64,000 nucleotides of DNA. Source: Psococerastis gibbosa (Eukaryota > Arthropoda > Insecta > Psocodea > Psocidae). Position 1 is the stretch's first letter; each line of letters starts with the position of its first letter. Below the pieces are notes generated by a model. The model saw nothing but the letters and a program-made list of their open reading frames with translations. It had not been told where the DNA came from and did no database searches. Below, in pieces: positions 45,341 through 57,284 of this stretch. Location of the stretch: NCBI GenBank assembly GCA_963971405.1, contig OZ020485.1, positions 50,589,469-50,653,468 on the forward strand, in the 5' to 3' direction. Both the position numbers and the translations under genes were made by a program.

Positions 45341-45777
45341 GAGTTGTGACTAATTGTAGGAGTGGACTCAGGCTTTCAAGATTATAAAAGTAACTGTAAC
45401 TAGATGGTCCACAACGGCCTTAATACTTTAATGGTAGTATTTGTTTATTTACAAATGGCGGAAATATTATATAAGTTCTTTGAAAATTCCCAAAAAAACA
45501 GAAAACTTGCCGACCGGGACTTGAGACTGCGCTAGTATCGTGTTTCCGCCCTAACTCCAAACAAACAAACTTTCATTTATATTTGATTTTATATTGTTTA
45601 TTTAATGTACATTTAACTAATTAATAAATGCAAATTTAAATTTACACAATTTACTAAGTATTAAATTTGTTCAAATAAACAATTCAGTTGTTAATATTAA
45701 AATAGTGCTGTTGAACAACGTAGTGAAATAAAAACAACGATGGCTGATGAACTCAAAGGTCGAAGGATGAACTGGGT
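45341..45777. other. No gene recognised
   Basis: AT-rich spacer without recognisable features. Confidence 0.4.
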
Positions 45778-46640
45778 TTATTGCTTTCCAATTTATACGT
45801 AGTATAAGGAAAGCTTTGTGATGGTCGAAATTTTCGATTCCGAGATTTCAACGGATTTACACGTTTTGAGGTCCCAGGAACCCAAAAAAGTGGTTTTTAC
45901 AAAATGTCTGTCTGTCGGTCGGTCTGTCTGTTCGTCGATTTCCGGAAAACTACTCAGTGGATTTGAGTGAAATTTGGCATGTAGGTTCACAAAAATCATA
46001 CCTCGGGACCATTTTTTTTTTTTTTTGGCTAACTCAATTTGGGGGGGTTTTATTTTCAAAAAACTCCAAAAAAACGTCTAAAAAAATTATTTCTCAAAAA
46101 CGGCTCCAACAATTTCTTTTAAATTCTCGTAGATTGTAGTCGTTATTAATGTTGACAAAATGCGGGGGGTCGCTTGCCCCTTGATAGTTTGCTTCTGGGG
46201 GTAAAAAAATAAAAATAACTAAATTTTAATGAAAAAATGCGAAACCTTTCTATCGATGATTTCTACCTTCAAGCATGTTTTAGGTGTTAAATTGAGTAAC
46301 GAAACCGGATAGGTTGCTTTCCCAAAAAAATATTGGTTTTGCCCAAAAAATTATTTTTTGAAAAAAATGATAGAAAATTCGCGCTCAAATGCATTGCATG
46401 CCCTGCCATTACTGCTGTGTGGTAATTAATGTGTTTGTTTGACCAATCGAGAATTTACCTCACTTCCAGTGACGTCAGGTGGACAACTGCCCCCCCCCCC
46501 CCCCCCCCCCCGAGATATCGGAAATTTAACCATAGGAAAAATATTTGCCATAAAATTACTAATTTTCTCTATCTAATAATTTTGATAAATTGGAAAGCAT
46601 GTTCGAGTGAACTCGGACCGGTTCTTTTATTATTTTCAGA
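45778..46640 (+). repeat. Dispersed repeat, fuller copy
   Basis: Begins TTATTGCTTTCCAATTTATA, contains the tandem GTCTGTCTGTCGGTCGGTCT stretch, ATTTGAGTGAAATTTGGCAT and ends near CGGACCGGTTCTTTT. Parallel to the interrupted copy at 22970-23575. Contains a C-run of more than 20 bases at about 46491-46511. No coding capacity was recognised; family unknown to me. Confidence 0.75.
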
Positions 46641-46744
46641 TAAAATATAGCCTGAAGTTTGGAAAAATGGTCATAAATATATTTAAATTGATAAAGAAAT
46701 ATTAAAGTCGCTTAGATAACCAATTTAATTGTAATTAATGGTTA

Positions 46745-47117
46745 GGCACCCATTCCATTGACCGGCTAGGGCTATTTCCAAAAACAGTGACGTGGTAGCA
46801 GACATTCTAGACTTAGGTTGCGTTTCCAACGATCTCGCATTGCAGAATGCAAATGACATCGACGGAAATTAGAATTTTTCTTTTTATAGAAATCCATTAA
46901 AATGTTTGTACTTAACATATCCCATGACGCCATTTTTAATTTTAGTTTGTTTGTTTGTGATTTTACTGTATGATCATTGATCAATTTTAACTACGGCATA
47001 GAGGAAAATCAACATTTCCGTCAATTCTGCAATGCGAGGTCGGTGGACACGCCACCTAAGTCTTGAATGTCTGCTACCACTTCACCGTTTTGGAAATAGC
47101 CCTAGCAGGTCAATTGA
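46745..47117. mobile_element. Palindromic MITE, right end decayed
   Basis: GGCACCCATTCCATTGACCG at the left; the right arm reaches CCTAGCAGGTCAATTGA and then diverges. Internal core and arm text match 44824-45199 and 54858-55248. Confidence 0.85.
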
Positions 47118-47777
47118 TATACCTCACCTCATTGATATACATAGATTGCTACCACGGCACCTAGCCCACGCTGAACAAATGTCTTCACTTTTGGTCACGT
47201 GACAAAGGGGGTATTATGGCAAGAAGTGGTTGACTCCATTGCGTTCAATGCGATTTAGACGTATTTCATTGCCTGTTATTTAATTTGAGTTTTTCTTTGG
47301 TTTGACATAATGGTCATATCTTCCTCTGCATCTAAATGCACTAATAGGTTCAAGATATGTCGAGAAACGGGGGAAAATATTACTTTTCACAAGTAAGTGT
47401 TCGCATGGTTTGGTCATTAGTTGATGCAACATTTATGGGTTTATTTCAGTTTTATTAATCATTATGTTAACAAATCGCACACTTTCAATTGTCCTCAAGG
47501 CCGTAGCCAAGGGGAGATCCTTGGGCGGTCGCCCCCCCCCCCCCCCCCCCCGAGAGAAATAGCATTATTCTAGTTAGAATGGACTTTTGAAGGAAATTAA
47601 GAGAAATTATTACTCAAGTAAGGGAAACGCGATATTTTTGGGCCACCGCCCCCCCCCCCCCCGAAAACTTTTTCTGAAACCGTTACTGCCCCGAAATGAT
47701 TTTTGAAAATTATGAAATTATTAGGCTTATTGATATTGACATCCCTAAATCAACACTGCAATATTTTTTCATTGATG
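47118..47777. other. No gene; poly-C tracts
   Basis: Contains C runs at about 47532-47551 and 47649-47662, beside GGCCGTAGCCAAGGGG, a typical terminal text of hAT-type MITEs. No opposite end was found. Confidence 0.4.
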
Positions 47778-48164
47778 TGTGGGGACCACTTAGTCCCACA
47801 TGTGTAATAACCAGTCTGCTTCCAGCTTCACCTTTTTCCCGGTAGATGGCGCTGTTCACATTCAGATAATTCAATATTCCTCAATCTTCCTTTTACGTAT
47901 TTATTTCTCTTATTCAATAGTATCTTTAATCTACCCTCTGTGTCTCATCAGCTCCTTTAGCTGTGGACACAGAGTTGGTTTTTCTATATGGAAGCAGGCT
48001 GGATCAAATTCAATATTAATTGTAAGCATGTATCGTTCTCGTCTCACAGCTCATATTGTAACCACTGTGTGTTAAATTACTCTAACTTGAGTCGAAGCAC
48101 TGCAATACAAACCAATTCAAGTCTACACTGCCTATTCAATTGCATCGTCCTTCGACTAGCTACA
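47778..48164 (+). repeat. 5' LTR of the gypsy element
   Basis: 387 bp, begins TGTGGGGACC and ends GACTAGCTACA (TG...CA). Matches the 3' LTR (52543-52929) with a single difference noticed (48018: ATTAATTG versus ATTAATAG). GATG precedes it (47774-47777). Confidence 0.96.
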
Positions 48165-48185
48165 TTGGTGACCCTCGACAACGGA
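48165..48185 (+). promoter_or_regulatory. Candidate primer-binding site
   Basis: TTGGTGACCCTCGACAACGG starts right after the 5' LTR. TTGGTGACC is commonly the start of tRNA-complementary sites in gypsy elements. The priming tRNA was not determined. Confidence 0.65.
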
Positions 48186-48189
48186 ACAA

Positions 48190-48440
48190 GCAGCCTTCCA
48201 GCTTCCAGCCAGTTCCAGGTTCCAGCCAGTTCCAACTTCCAGCCAGTTCCAGTTCCAGCTCCAGTTCCAGCCAGTTCCAGTCCTAGTTCCAGCTTCCAGC
48301 CAGTTCCAGCTTCCAGCCAGTTCCAGTTCCAGTTCCAGCCAGTTCCAGTTCCAGTTCCAGCTTCCAGCCAGTTCCAGCTTCCAGCCAGTTCCAGCTTCCA
48401 GCCAGTTCCAGTTCCAGCCCGTTCCAGTTCCAGCCTCCAG
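48190..48440 (+). repeat. TTCCAG-rich tandem array in the gypsy leader
   Basis: More than thirty TTCCAG hexamers arranged as mixtures of CCAGTTCCAG and CTTCCAGCCAG, about 250 bp, between LTR and gag. A plus-strand frame stays open across it, but the usual gag begins after it at 48590. Confidence 0.92.
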
Positions 48441-48589
48441 AACGTCTCATCCGGCCATAGGCGGTGGAAACCACCCCGGAGCAGCTACATTCACCGCAGC
48501 AGCACAGCCACAACCATTGCAGCTACAACCGCTACAGCTACAACTGCTACAGCCACCGACACCCACCGACACCCACGGCTACAACCAAG

Positions 48590-51500
48590 ATGACAGGCCC
48601 TGCTAGTACGATGGCAGTCTCGGTCAAGCTTCCACCCTTCTGGACACAGTCGGCCAACCTGTCACCGGCACTGTGGTTCACTCAAGCGGAGGCTCAGTTC
48701 GCACTTGCTGGGGTCACAATGGAAACGACGAAATATTACCACGTCCTTTCAGCGCTCGACCAAAGTACCCTCAGCGAGATCTCAGATTTGTTAGCTGCCC
48801 CAGTACCAGTAAACTCATACACTGAGCTAAAAACGCAATTAATCCAACGAATGAGTCTTCCAGCAAGCAGTCGCATTCAGCTACTAATGTCGGAAAACAT
48901 AGGGGACAAAACTCCCAGCTCTTTTCTCCGGAGACTGCGGGCCCTCGCTGAGAAAGCCATATCAGACTCGGTTTTACGCACCATTTGGACGTCTCGCCTC
49001 CCGCACGCTATACAATTGGCAATCATCGGTCATGATCACCTGTCACTAGATGACGTCGCGAACCTCGCCGACAAGATGGCCACCATCAATTCAGCAACAC
49101 GTGACCGGATTCTTGAGTGCACAATGGCCCCTGTGGACCTATTGAAGACGTTAACAGAGAACGTCGCGGCTCTACAGGCACAGTTCGCCGACAGATACGG
49201 ACAACGTGCCACACAGCCACGGTTCCAGCGCCAGTTCCGTTCACCAGCGCCTAAACAAGACCCAACTTGGTGTTTTTACCACCAAACCTATGGGAGGAAG
49301 GCCAGAAAGTGCCAGCAGCCATGCAGATTTCCGAAAAAACGACGATCGCAGCCAGTAAAGGCAGGGCCTGCCTGCGCCACTACACACCTGCTTAAAACCT
49401 CACATCGCCTTCTTATCACGGACCCTAGCACCAAGATACGTTATCTCATTGACACAGGGTCCGACATCTGCGTTTTTCCACGTGCCCGTCTCAACCTACC
49501 GCTCCGTCGTACTCAACTCGAGCTGACTGCCGCCAATGGCACAATCATCAATACGTACGGAACAACAGCTCAACAACTGGACCTGGGATTACGACGCAGT
49601 TTCCGTTGGAATTTCATCATTGCCGATGTCACGCAACCCATCATCGGTGCAGACTTTCTCGCAGCCTCTAATTTGCTGGTGGATCTCCAGAACTCAAAGC
49701 TGATCGACGGGACAACGCATCGCAAGGCGAACCTGTGTCAAAGCCCCTCCAAGCAACCTAGCGTTTCTACCTTAACAATACCGCACAGTACCCCGGCCAG
49801 TCTAAAAGTAATAATTGAGGAGTTTAGCGACCTCACGCGGCCGAGACAACCCACAGACCAGGTCAAACACTCCACGGTCCACTACATTAGAACGACAGAC
49901 GGACCTCCCGTCTCCGCTCGCCCACGCCGGTTGGCCCCGGACAAGTTTATTATCGCCAAAAAGGAGTTCAACGACATGATCCAGACCGGCGTATGTCGTC
50001 CGTCCGACAGCCCATGGGCCTCACCATTACACCTAGTACCTAAAAGCGACCATTCATGGCGCCCATGCGGGGACTACAGACGGCTCAATGCTCGAACAAT
50101 TCCTGACGCGTACCCAGTCCGCCACATCGCAGATTTCAGTGCAGAATTGCGAGGAAAAACCGTATTCAGCAAAATAGACCTGGTCAAAGCATTCACCCAG
50201 ATACCAGTTTCCAATGGTGACATTCCAAAGACAGCAATAAATACTCCGTTCGGCCTTTTCGAATTCCCATTCATGACATTCGGTCTTCGCAATGCTGCTC
50301 AAACCTTCCAACGCTTCATGGATAACATCCTACGCGACCTCCCGTGGGCATATTCATACATCGACGACGTACTGGTTGCATCGAGTGATAAGTAGGAGCA
50401 CGAATCACACCTACGTCAACTCTTCCAACGATTCCGAGAATATGGCCTGGTCATTAATCCTAGCAAGTGTACCCTCGGCGTTGGGTCAATCAGCTTTCTT
50501 GGTTACCTCGTGTCAGCAGAAGGCACACAAGCCCTACCAGACAGGGTAAAGGCACTCACTGAATACCCTCTTCCAAAGACATTCAAAGATCTACGCCGTT
50601 TCCTTGGCATGATTAACTACTACCGCCGGTTCCTACCAAATGCAGCCAACGAACAAGCACCACTCAACACGTTGTTATCTGGAGACAAGGTAAAAGGGAA
50701 CGCAACGATACCATGGACAACAAAGCTTACCGAAGCTTTCAGCTCATGCAAACACAGTCTGGCACGCATCACGCTACTCGCGCATCCAGATCATACGGCT
50801 CCGATTGCACTAGTCACAGATGCATCAGACACCAGTATCGGAGCTACAGTCCAACAACGGATCAACGATCATTGGCAGCCATTGGCATTCTTCTCGCAGA
50901 AACTTAAAGAAAACCAACGAACATGGTCCGCCTACGATCGCGAATTGCTTGCGGTACACGACGCCATTCGTCATTTCCGATACTTGCTAGAAGCGCGCGC
51001 TTTTGTCGTATATACCGATCACAAACCGTTGACGCACGCTTTTCAGAATCCAAAAACAAGTTGCTCACCTCGCCAAATGCGGCAAATGGAATTCGTCTCT
51101 CAATTCACCACGGACATCCAATACATCGCTGGGCAGGACAACTTGGCCGCTGATGCATTCTCAAGAATCGAAGCAATCTCTACTCCCGTATCTCCTGAGC
51201 AACTTTCTTCTGCTCAGAAAGACGACAGAGAACTCAAAGAGCTTCGGTCCAGTAGAAAGACGTCCCTCATCCTCGTTGATGTTCCCATTCTGGGCTCTGA
51301 TTCAGTCCTTACGTGCGATTCTAGTCAAGACATACAACGCCCATTTGTGCCCAAACCATTACGTCGACAACTTTTCGAGCACCTACACAGCCTACATCCC
51401 CCAGGAATAGCAGCGTCTGCTAACCTGGTTGCCCAACGCTACATATGGCCTTCTATCCGTAAAGATTGCCGCGCCTGGGCTCGTCTGTGTGTCAACTGTC

Positions 51501-52531
51501 AATTGTCCAAGATACATCGACACACCCTCACTGCGATTGGAACCTTTACTCAGCCTGACCGACGGTTTCAGCACATACACCTCGACATTGTAGGCCCATT
51601 ACCACCGTCGGAAGGCTACACGTATTTGCTAACACTCGTTGACCGTTTCACGCGATGGCCGGAAGCCGCTCCTATGGTGAACATCACCGCCGAAAACGTC
51701 GCCAGAACCCTCATTTCCTGCTGGATCAGCCGGTTTGGGTGCCCGGAGACAATTACTACAGATCGCGGCCGACAGTTTGAGAGCCATTTGTTTGCTGACC
51801 TGGCCCGATTATGCGGATTTCACCATGCACGGACTACCAGTTACCACCCTGCATCCAACGGCATGGTAGAGCGTATGCACCGCTCACTCAAAGCCTCCAT
51901 TATGTGTCATGCCAATGACAAATGGACGGAAGCCCTTCCGCTAGTTTTACTGGGCATGCGCGCCACTCTTAAGAAAGATCTTCAAGCTTCTCCAGCAGAT
52001 CTGGTCTATGGTGAACCATTAAAACTACCAGGACAGATGCTGACAACTCCTCCTTCAAATCAGAGTCCGGCGGACACTCTCATCTCACTTCGACGGAAAT
52101 TCGACTCACTACGCCCCACTCGCGTCAAGAGACACGGGGCTCATCAAACATTCATCCCACAAGACCTTGCCAAGGCCACGCACGTTTTCGTGAGACAAGA
52201 CCACGTCCGTGCTTCCCTCGAACGTCCTTATGCGGGACCATTCCCTGTGTTAAGTCGCACCGACAAAACAGTTACGATTTCAAGCCGCGGTCGTGCGGTT
52301 ACTGTGTCAATGGACAGGGTCAAGCCGGCCTACATTAATGCCAGTACAGACGAACCGTCTCACCAGTCTACGATCAACCCCCCGCATCAGCATCCTGCTC
52401 AAGATAAACCTCAGGAGAAGGTCTCCTCACCACTTCCTGCCACTGACGTCGTGCCGACACCACCGACTCGCACCACTCGCTCAGGTCGTCACGTCCACGT
52501 TCCACGACATTTCTCCGACTTCCAGTCTTAG
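48590..52531 (+). CDS. gypsy gag-pol polyprotein, one in-frame amber codon in RT
   Basis: Counting from ATG 48590 (the frame is open further upstream, but this Met starts the gag-like part): gag with a [14 protein letters not shown] knuckle at about residue 228; aspartic protease LIDTGSD at about 286-292; RT with [10 protein letters not shown] and YSYIDDVL (Y of YIDD at about 590); RNase H with VTDAS (Asp at about 744); integrase zinc-binding H-H-C-C region, then catalytic Asp at about 999 (LDIVG), Asp at about 1058 (TTDRG) and Glu at about 1094 (MVERM), a D,D-35-E spacing. A TAG at 50393-50395 (codon about 602) falls 12 codons after YIDD; the same frame is open on both sides, so the lesion is a single nonsense codon. 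All other active sites are present. Confidence 0.94.
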
Positions 52532-52542
52532 GAGGGGGGTAA

Positions 52543-52929
52543 TGTGGGGACCACTTAGTCCCACATGTGTAATAACCAGTCTGCTTCCAGCTTCACCTTT
52601 TTCCCGGTAGATGGCGCTGTTCACATTCAGATAATTCAATATTCCTCAATCTTCCTTTTACGTATTTATTTCTCTTATTCAATAGTATCTTTAATCTACC
52701 CTCTGTGTCTCATCAGCTCCTTTAGCTGTGGACACAGAGTTGGTTTTTCTATATGGAAGCAGGCTGGATCAAATTCAATATTAATAGTAAGCATGTATCG
52801 TTCTCGTCTCACAGCTCATATTGTAACCACTGTGTGTTAAATTACTCTAACTTGAGTCGAAGCACTGCAATACAAACCAATTCAAGTCTACACTGCCTAT
52901 TCAATTGCATCGTCCTTCGACTAGCTACA
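52543..52929 (+). repeat. 3' LTR of the gypsy element
   Basis: 387 bp, preceded by the purine tract AGGAGGGGGGTAA and followed by GATG. Confidence 0.96.
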
Positions 52930-52933
52930 GATG

Positions 52934-54026
52934 ATAGCACACAGAATATTCACATCGTGTACGCATAATAAGTAGGCTATGAGATTTAAAAATTCGAATG
53001 CCGGTGTGGGTGGATCAGGGACGGATCCAGCTCATCATGGGGGGGGGGGAGCTGTGGGTCAAAATAGGAAAAACCTATGTAGTATCGATTAAATCAGAGC
53101 GTTATAAAAATTACCTTATAAAACAGATTCAGTGATTTTTTTTGGGGGGGGGGGATATCCGCCCCCCTGTCAGACAGCTGACAGCTGAAGGGGGGAGCTG
53201 CCCCCAAAATCTTATAAGCTAGCCTGTTGTAAGTTGCCTAACTTATTACGTTATAATGTAAAGGATACTACATATGTTTATTATATTGTGAGCCAAATTA
53301 CCCCCCCCCCCCCCCAATGGGCTGGATCTACTGGTATAGGTAGGAGCCTAAATTTAGCAAGTTGAACACTTCAAATTTAGTCCCAATGCAATTAAATAGA
53401 CGAACATGGTTAGATTGGACTAAATAGTTTGACCATATTTTGTTAAATTGCTGCTTGACACAATTTTTCTTAGTAACATATTCCTAGCTAAATATTAATA
53501 AATCTTCATAAATGCCGGTATGTGACCATAGAATATTGTTCTATAATAAATAAAAAAATATTACAAAAGCAGAAAATGTCAATAAATCGTATTAAAAAAA
53601 TTATTGAAAAACATCAAATTTACACGTAAGTGTATATGGCATGGAACGCTTCTGCCATAATATCCAAGATATCAGGTTTTGTCCGTTGCCGACGTCCCTA
53701 GCGCTCCTGGTGTGTTTCCAGTGTATATATATATAGTTCAATGGGGCACCTTAAAAACAGTGCTTTGAGTCTTTGACAAGGAAGGAGATGGCGGTTGTAG
53801 TCATTGATTGTCCACAGAGATAGCATATAAACTTAAATTTGAAAAACAAATTGGTCACTATTTAAAATAAATATATTTAAATCTATACAAAATTAAATTT
53901 GCGTAGATAAATAATTTTGTTTCAATTAATTATTAAAAACTGTGCTCTGCTTTCGTAGTCAGATGAAACTTGCCGACTGATCCTGCAGAAAGCGCTCTGG
54001 ACCGGATCAGCTGACAGCTCTGGGCT
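52934..54026. other. No gene; decayed hAT-type scraps
   Basis: CAGGGACGGATCCAGCTCAT at about 53016 and, inverted, near 53331 (ATGGGCTGGATCTACTG) resemble ends of a hAT-type element around G/C runs, but the flanking 8-mers do not match, so this is not asserted as a complete element. Confidence 0.4.
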
Positions 54027-54034
54027 CTGGGCAG

Positions 54035-55470
54035 ACGAGTCGGTCAGCGTAACATCTGTGTTTGCACCATTCGTTGCACTGCGCATGCTCATGGACCACA
54101 GAACATCGTATAATTATAATTAACCACATTCCGTGGTTTAACTCAGAATTCCGTGGGAAATAATTCTATTCCGAGAAATTTCCGGGATCAACAATTTTTG
54201 AGGTTTTTCTGTGGACTTTTGAGGAAATACCTATGCATACCAATATTTGTATGCCAATTTATGGAATCATGTCAATTTGTGATGGTTGAATCTGAAGCTG
54301 ATGGGTATTTTGTATCGGCTGCAATTTAAAATTACAATTAAAATTTAAAATAACCAGATAAGGTTAGGAACCAGGGCCATGGACAGATGAGAGTTCAAAA
54401 AAATCATATCATATAAAGGGGACCAACATTTTAAAAAATTCCGGAGTATTCCGTATTCCGTGAATTATTTAAAAATAGTTAGGAATACGGCTGAAGTCGT
54501 TTGGCTGCCCAGCCTAGTACTCATCGTAGCCTACCATCATTAGTATTTAGTGCATTTAGTTTTTTTTCTACTACTGCACCTAATAAGCTAAATGATGAAG
54601 CAGTGACACACCTAAATTTCAAATTATGTATATAGACTTAAAGAAGCTTGTGTTTTGATATTACTAAATAATTAACGGAAAAATTAAAATTCCACAATTA
54701 AAAATTAATTAGACTTACCGTATATAGTGTTTGCAATTGAAAACTTCACTGCACTTTACAGAATAGTCAGCAGCACAGAACACCAAAATAGCATGCAGTA
54801 CCGTAGGCCAAAAGTAAATTACAGTTTTACAACCCTTCACATTGAACTGTAGCCTAAGGCGCCCATTCCATTGACCGGCTAGGGCTATTTCCAAAAGCAG
54901 TGACGTGGTAGCAGACATTCAAGACTTAGATTGCGTTTCCACCGATCTCGCATTGCAGAATGCAAATGACATTGACGGAAATTAGAATTTTTCTTTTTAT
55001 AGACATCTATTAAAATGTTTGTAGGGCCTACTTAACATATCCCATGACGCCATATTTTAATTTTAGTTTGTTTGTTTGCGATTTTACTGTATGATCATTG
55101 ATCAATTTTAACTATGGCATTGAGGAAAATAAACATTTCCGTCAATTCTGCAATGCGAGGTCGGTGGAAACGCCACCTAAGTCTTGAATGTCTGCTACCA
55201 CGTCACCGTTTTTGGAAATAGCCCTAGCCGGTCAATGGAATGGGCACCTACGTACCTACAGTACCCACTGTTCTTGTGTTCTTAGCCCTTAGGTAGGCTA
55301 CTCAAAAATTGTTGATCCCGGAATAGAATTATTTCCCACGGAATTCTGAGGTATACCACGGAATGTGGCAGCCCTAATATATAATTATACGATGTTCTGT
55401 GTTTGGAGTCCACGAGCATGCGCAGTGCAAACGAATGGTGCAAACACAGGTGTTACGCTGACCGACTCGT
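54035..55470. mobile_element. Composite palindromic hAT-type element, copy B, TSD CTGGGCAG
   Basis: Starts ACGAGTCGGTCAGCGTAACA and ends ...GTTACGCTGACCGACTCGT. Exact 8-bp duplications CTGGGCAG lie at 54027-54034 and 55471-55478. It carries the MITE 54858-55248; without it the length is 1045 bp, essentially that of copy A (1044). The interior reads as the reverse of copy A for the asymmetric middle. Confidence 0.93.
54858..55248. mobile_element. Palindromic MITE inside copy B
   Basis: GGCGCCCATTCCATTGACCG at the left and ...CGGTCAATGGAATGGGCACC at the right. Flanks TAA and TAC. Copy A lacks it at the corresponding site (about 42222-42230), so it inserted after the copies separated. Confidence 0.9.
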
Positions 55471-55478
55471 CTGGGCAG

Positions 55479-56103
55479 TGGGCACCATGGAGCTAATAAA
55501 ACTATGGAGCCACCATGTCGTATTTCGGCTGTGCTGCAAGACTGAAGCCATGACCACGCCCCCTCATAGGTGCATTTTGGCGGGAAATTCAAATTTAATA
55601 GTTTCATTATATGTTTTCTTTATCGTTTTCTTTGTTGTTTCATATATAATTATGTTTATTATTTACATTTATTATATATATTGTTTAAAATTTAAATTAA
55701 AAGTACTGAAAGATCTGCATTAAAAATTTTTATTTTTAGCTAAAAGTAGGGAAAACTTTGCTTAAAATATTGTTTAAAATGTAAATTTAAATTTTCTGCA
55801 TAAAAATATTGCTGGTTAGCTGGCATGATTTTCCGTTCTAAATAATCTTTAAATAATCAAATAAAAAATAAAATGTTAACATGGTATCAAATGGCAAAAG
55901 GCTCAATCTGGTCCTATACTACGGAAATAGCCGAAGTCAAGCGGCTTCAACCCGAATGTTTACGATGAGTCTATAGTTTTACTATGTCTATGGTGGGCAC
56001 TGGCATCAGGCATACCACTATTACCACTAAAACAAAACAAAATTATTGTTTGAAATTTTGATGTATATATTTTTTTAAATTTTCGATTTATTAATTAATT
56101 ACA
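55479..56103. other. UBE2F upstream region
   Basis: AT-rich sequence between copy B and the UBE2F start codon. It presumably holds the promoter and 5' UTR, but no TATA or initiator motif could be assigned with confidence. Confidence 0.45.
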
Positions 56104-56373
56104 ATGATTACTTTAAAAGGAAAGCTAAAGAAAGACGGCCAACAATCACAGAACCAGTCTTCAGACGGTTCTAAGCGTGCTTCCGTTCGCGATCAGTTGC
56201 TGGTCAAAGAGGTGCAGGAAATGGAAAACAATCTTCCTCCAAGTTGTAAAGTACGGTTTGAAAATGCCAATGTCTTACATGATTTTATGCTGTCCATTGC
56301 ACCCGAAGAGGGGTTCTGGCTGGGAGGAGTGTTTCATTTCCACATCACGGTTACTGAAGAATATAACATGACG
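56104..56373 (+). CDS. UBE2F: UBE2F NEDD8-conjugating enzyme, exon 1
   Basis: Encodes residues 1-90. ATG 56104 starts MITLKGKLKKDG, the short basic N-terminal extension that in UBE2F docks to the NEDD8 E1, followed by RASVRDQLLVKEVQEMENNL (E2 first helix) and the first beta strands (CKVRFENANVLHDFMLSI, EEGFWLGGVFHFHI). It ends AACATGACG|GTAAGC at 56373 in phase 0. UBE2F transfers NEDD8, mainly to cullin-5 with RBX2. The complete protein from the three exons is 182 residues, close to the 185 of the human protein. Confidence 0.95.
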
Positions 56374-57284
56374 GTAAGCCAGATAAATTACTAAATGCAA
56401 CTATGTTAGGCTCTGGAATATTGTCCCACTAACTACAGTATGTTAATGATCTTGGAGTCACCGGGAGGACCCTTGTATTGGCCAAGTAGTCAGATATTTG
56501 GAAGTTGGACCTCGATAGGGTCAGTAATTCCGAGTAATTATCAAATTGCTTTTACATAATACCTAACTAAGCATTTAAATAGATCACATGAAGTAAAAAA
56601 AAAAAAAAAAAAAACATGAAGTACAAAGCCGCATACCTTATGCAGGTCTAGCATGACCCACCGTGTCAATCTAGCGTCAGAGCCTATTTAAGAGTTTGAC
56701 TGTATGAGAGATTCGGTAGTAATGCCTCGTTCATAATAGAACGTAGTACCAAACATACCTGCACGGTAGATGGCTCCTCAAACAAACATTTGGCTGAAAA
56801 GCTTAGTGTGAAAGGTTAAATGGGATGTTCGTTTGGGTAGAGTCACGCTACTAGGGTGACAAGTTGGCTTCGAGCTCGAATTATAATAGCTTGCCTTGTA
56901 ATACATATGTATGTATATATAGGCACCCCATATCGGTTTCGGAATGTGGCATATTTGACATTGATTCAGTATCCAGAATTTTAATTCGGGTGGGGGGTCG
57001 AACTTGCGTCCACAAACCCGGATCATTATTTTTGCCGCTCGTAAGCTTCCGCTAACCCCTTCCTGTCCCTCCTCTTCGGATTATTAAACTCTTTCTTTGC
57101 TTCTAGTCCAACTTGTCACCCTCAATTTGTTTTCTTTAATCTGTCCCTTCCAAGGGCTTCCTCTCCTTCGTGTTCCCTCAATTTCCTCTTCCAGTCACTT
57201 GGCCACTTTGTCATTCACCTTCTATACCCTTAATGTGTCCGATTCTACTTAACAGCGTACTTAACGTTGTTTTGTTATTTACAG

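Larger units (their letters stand above)
47778..52929 (+). mobile_element. Young Ty3/gypsy LTR retrotransposon
   Basis: Two 387-bp LTRs, a 4-bp target duplication GATG (47774-47777; 52930-52933), a primer-binding-site candidate directly after the 5' LTR, a leader with a TTCCAG array, one gag-pol frame (48590-52531) and a purine tract AGGAGGGGGG before the 3' LTR. Protease-RT-RNase H-integrase order is the Ty3/gypsy order. No env-like frame is present. Confidence 0.96.

Noticed and set aside
47988-48593. 201-codon frame across LTR and TTCCAG array as an extra gypsy protein
   Set aside because: It lies largely in LTR and simple repeats; the gag-like frame begins at 48590 in another phase.
53016-53331. 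Complete hAT-type element around the G/C runs
   Set aside because: Inverted ends resemble each other, but flanking 8-mers do not match.
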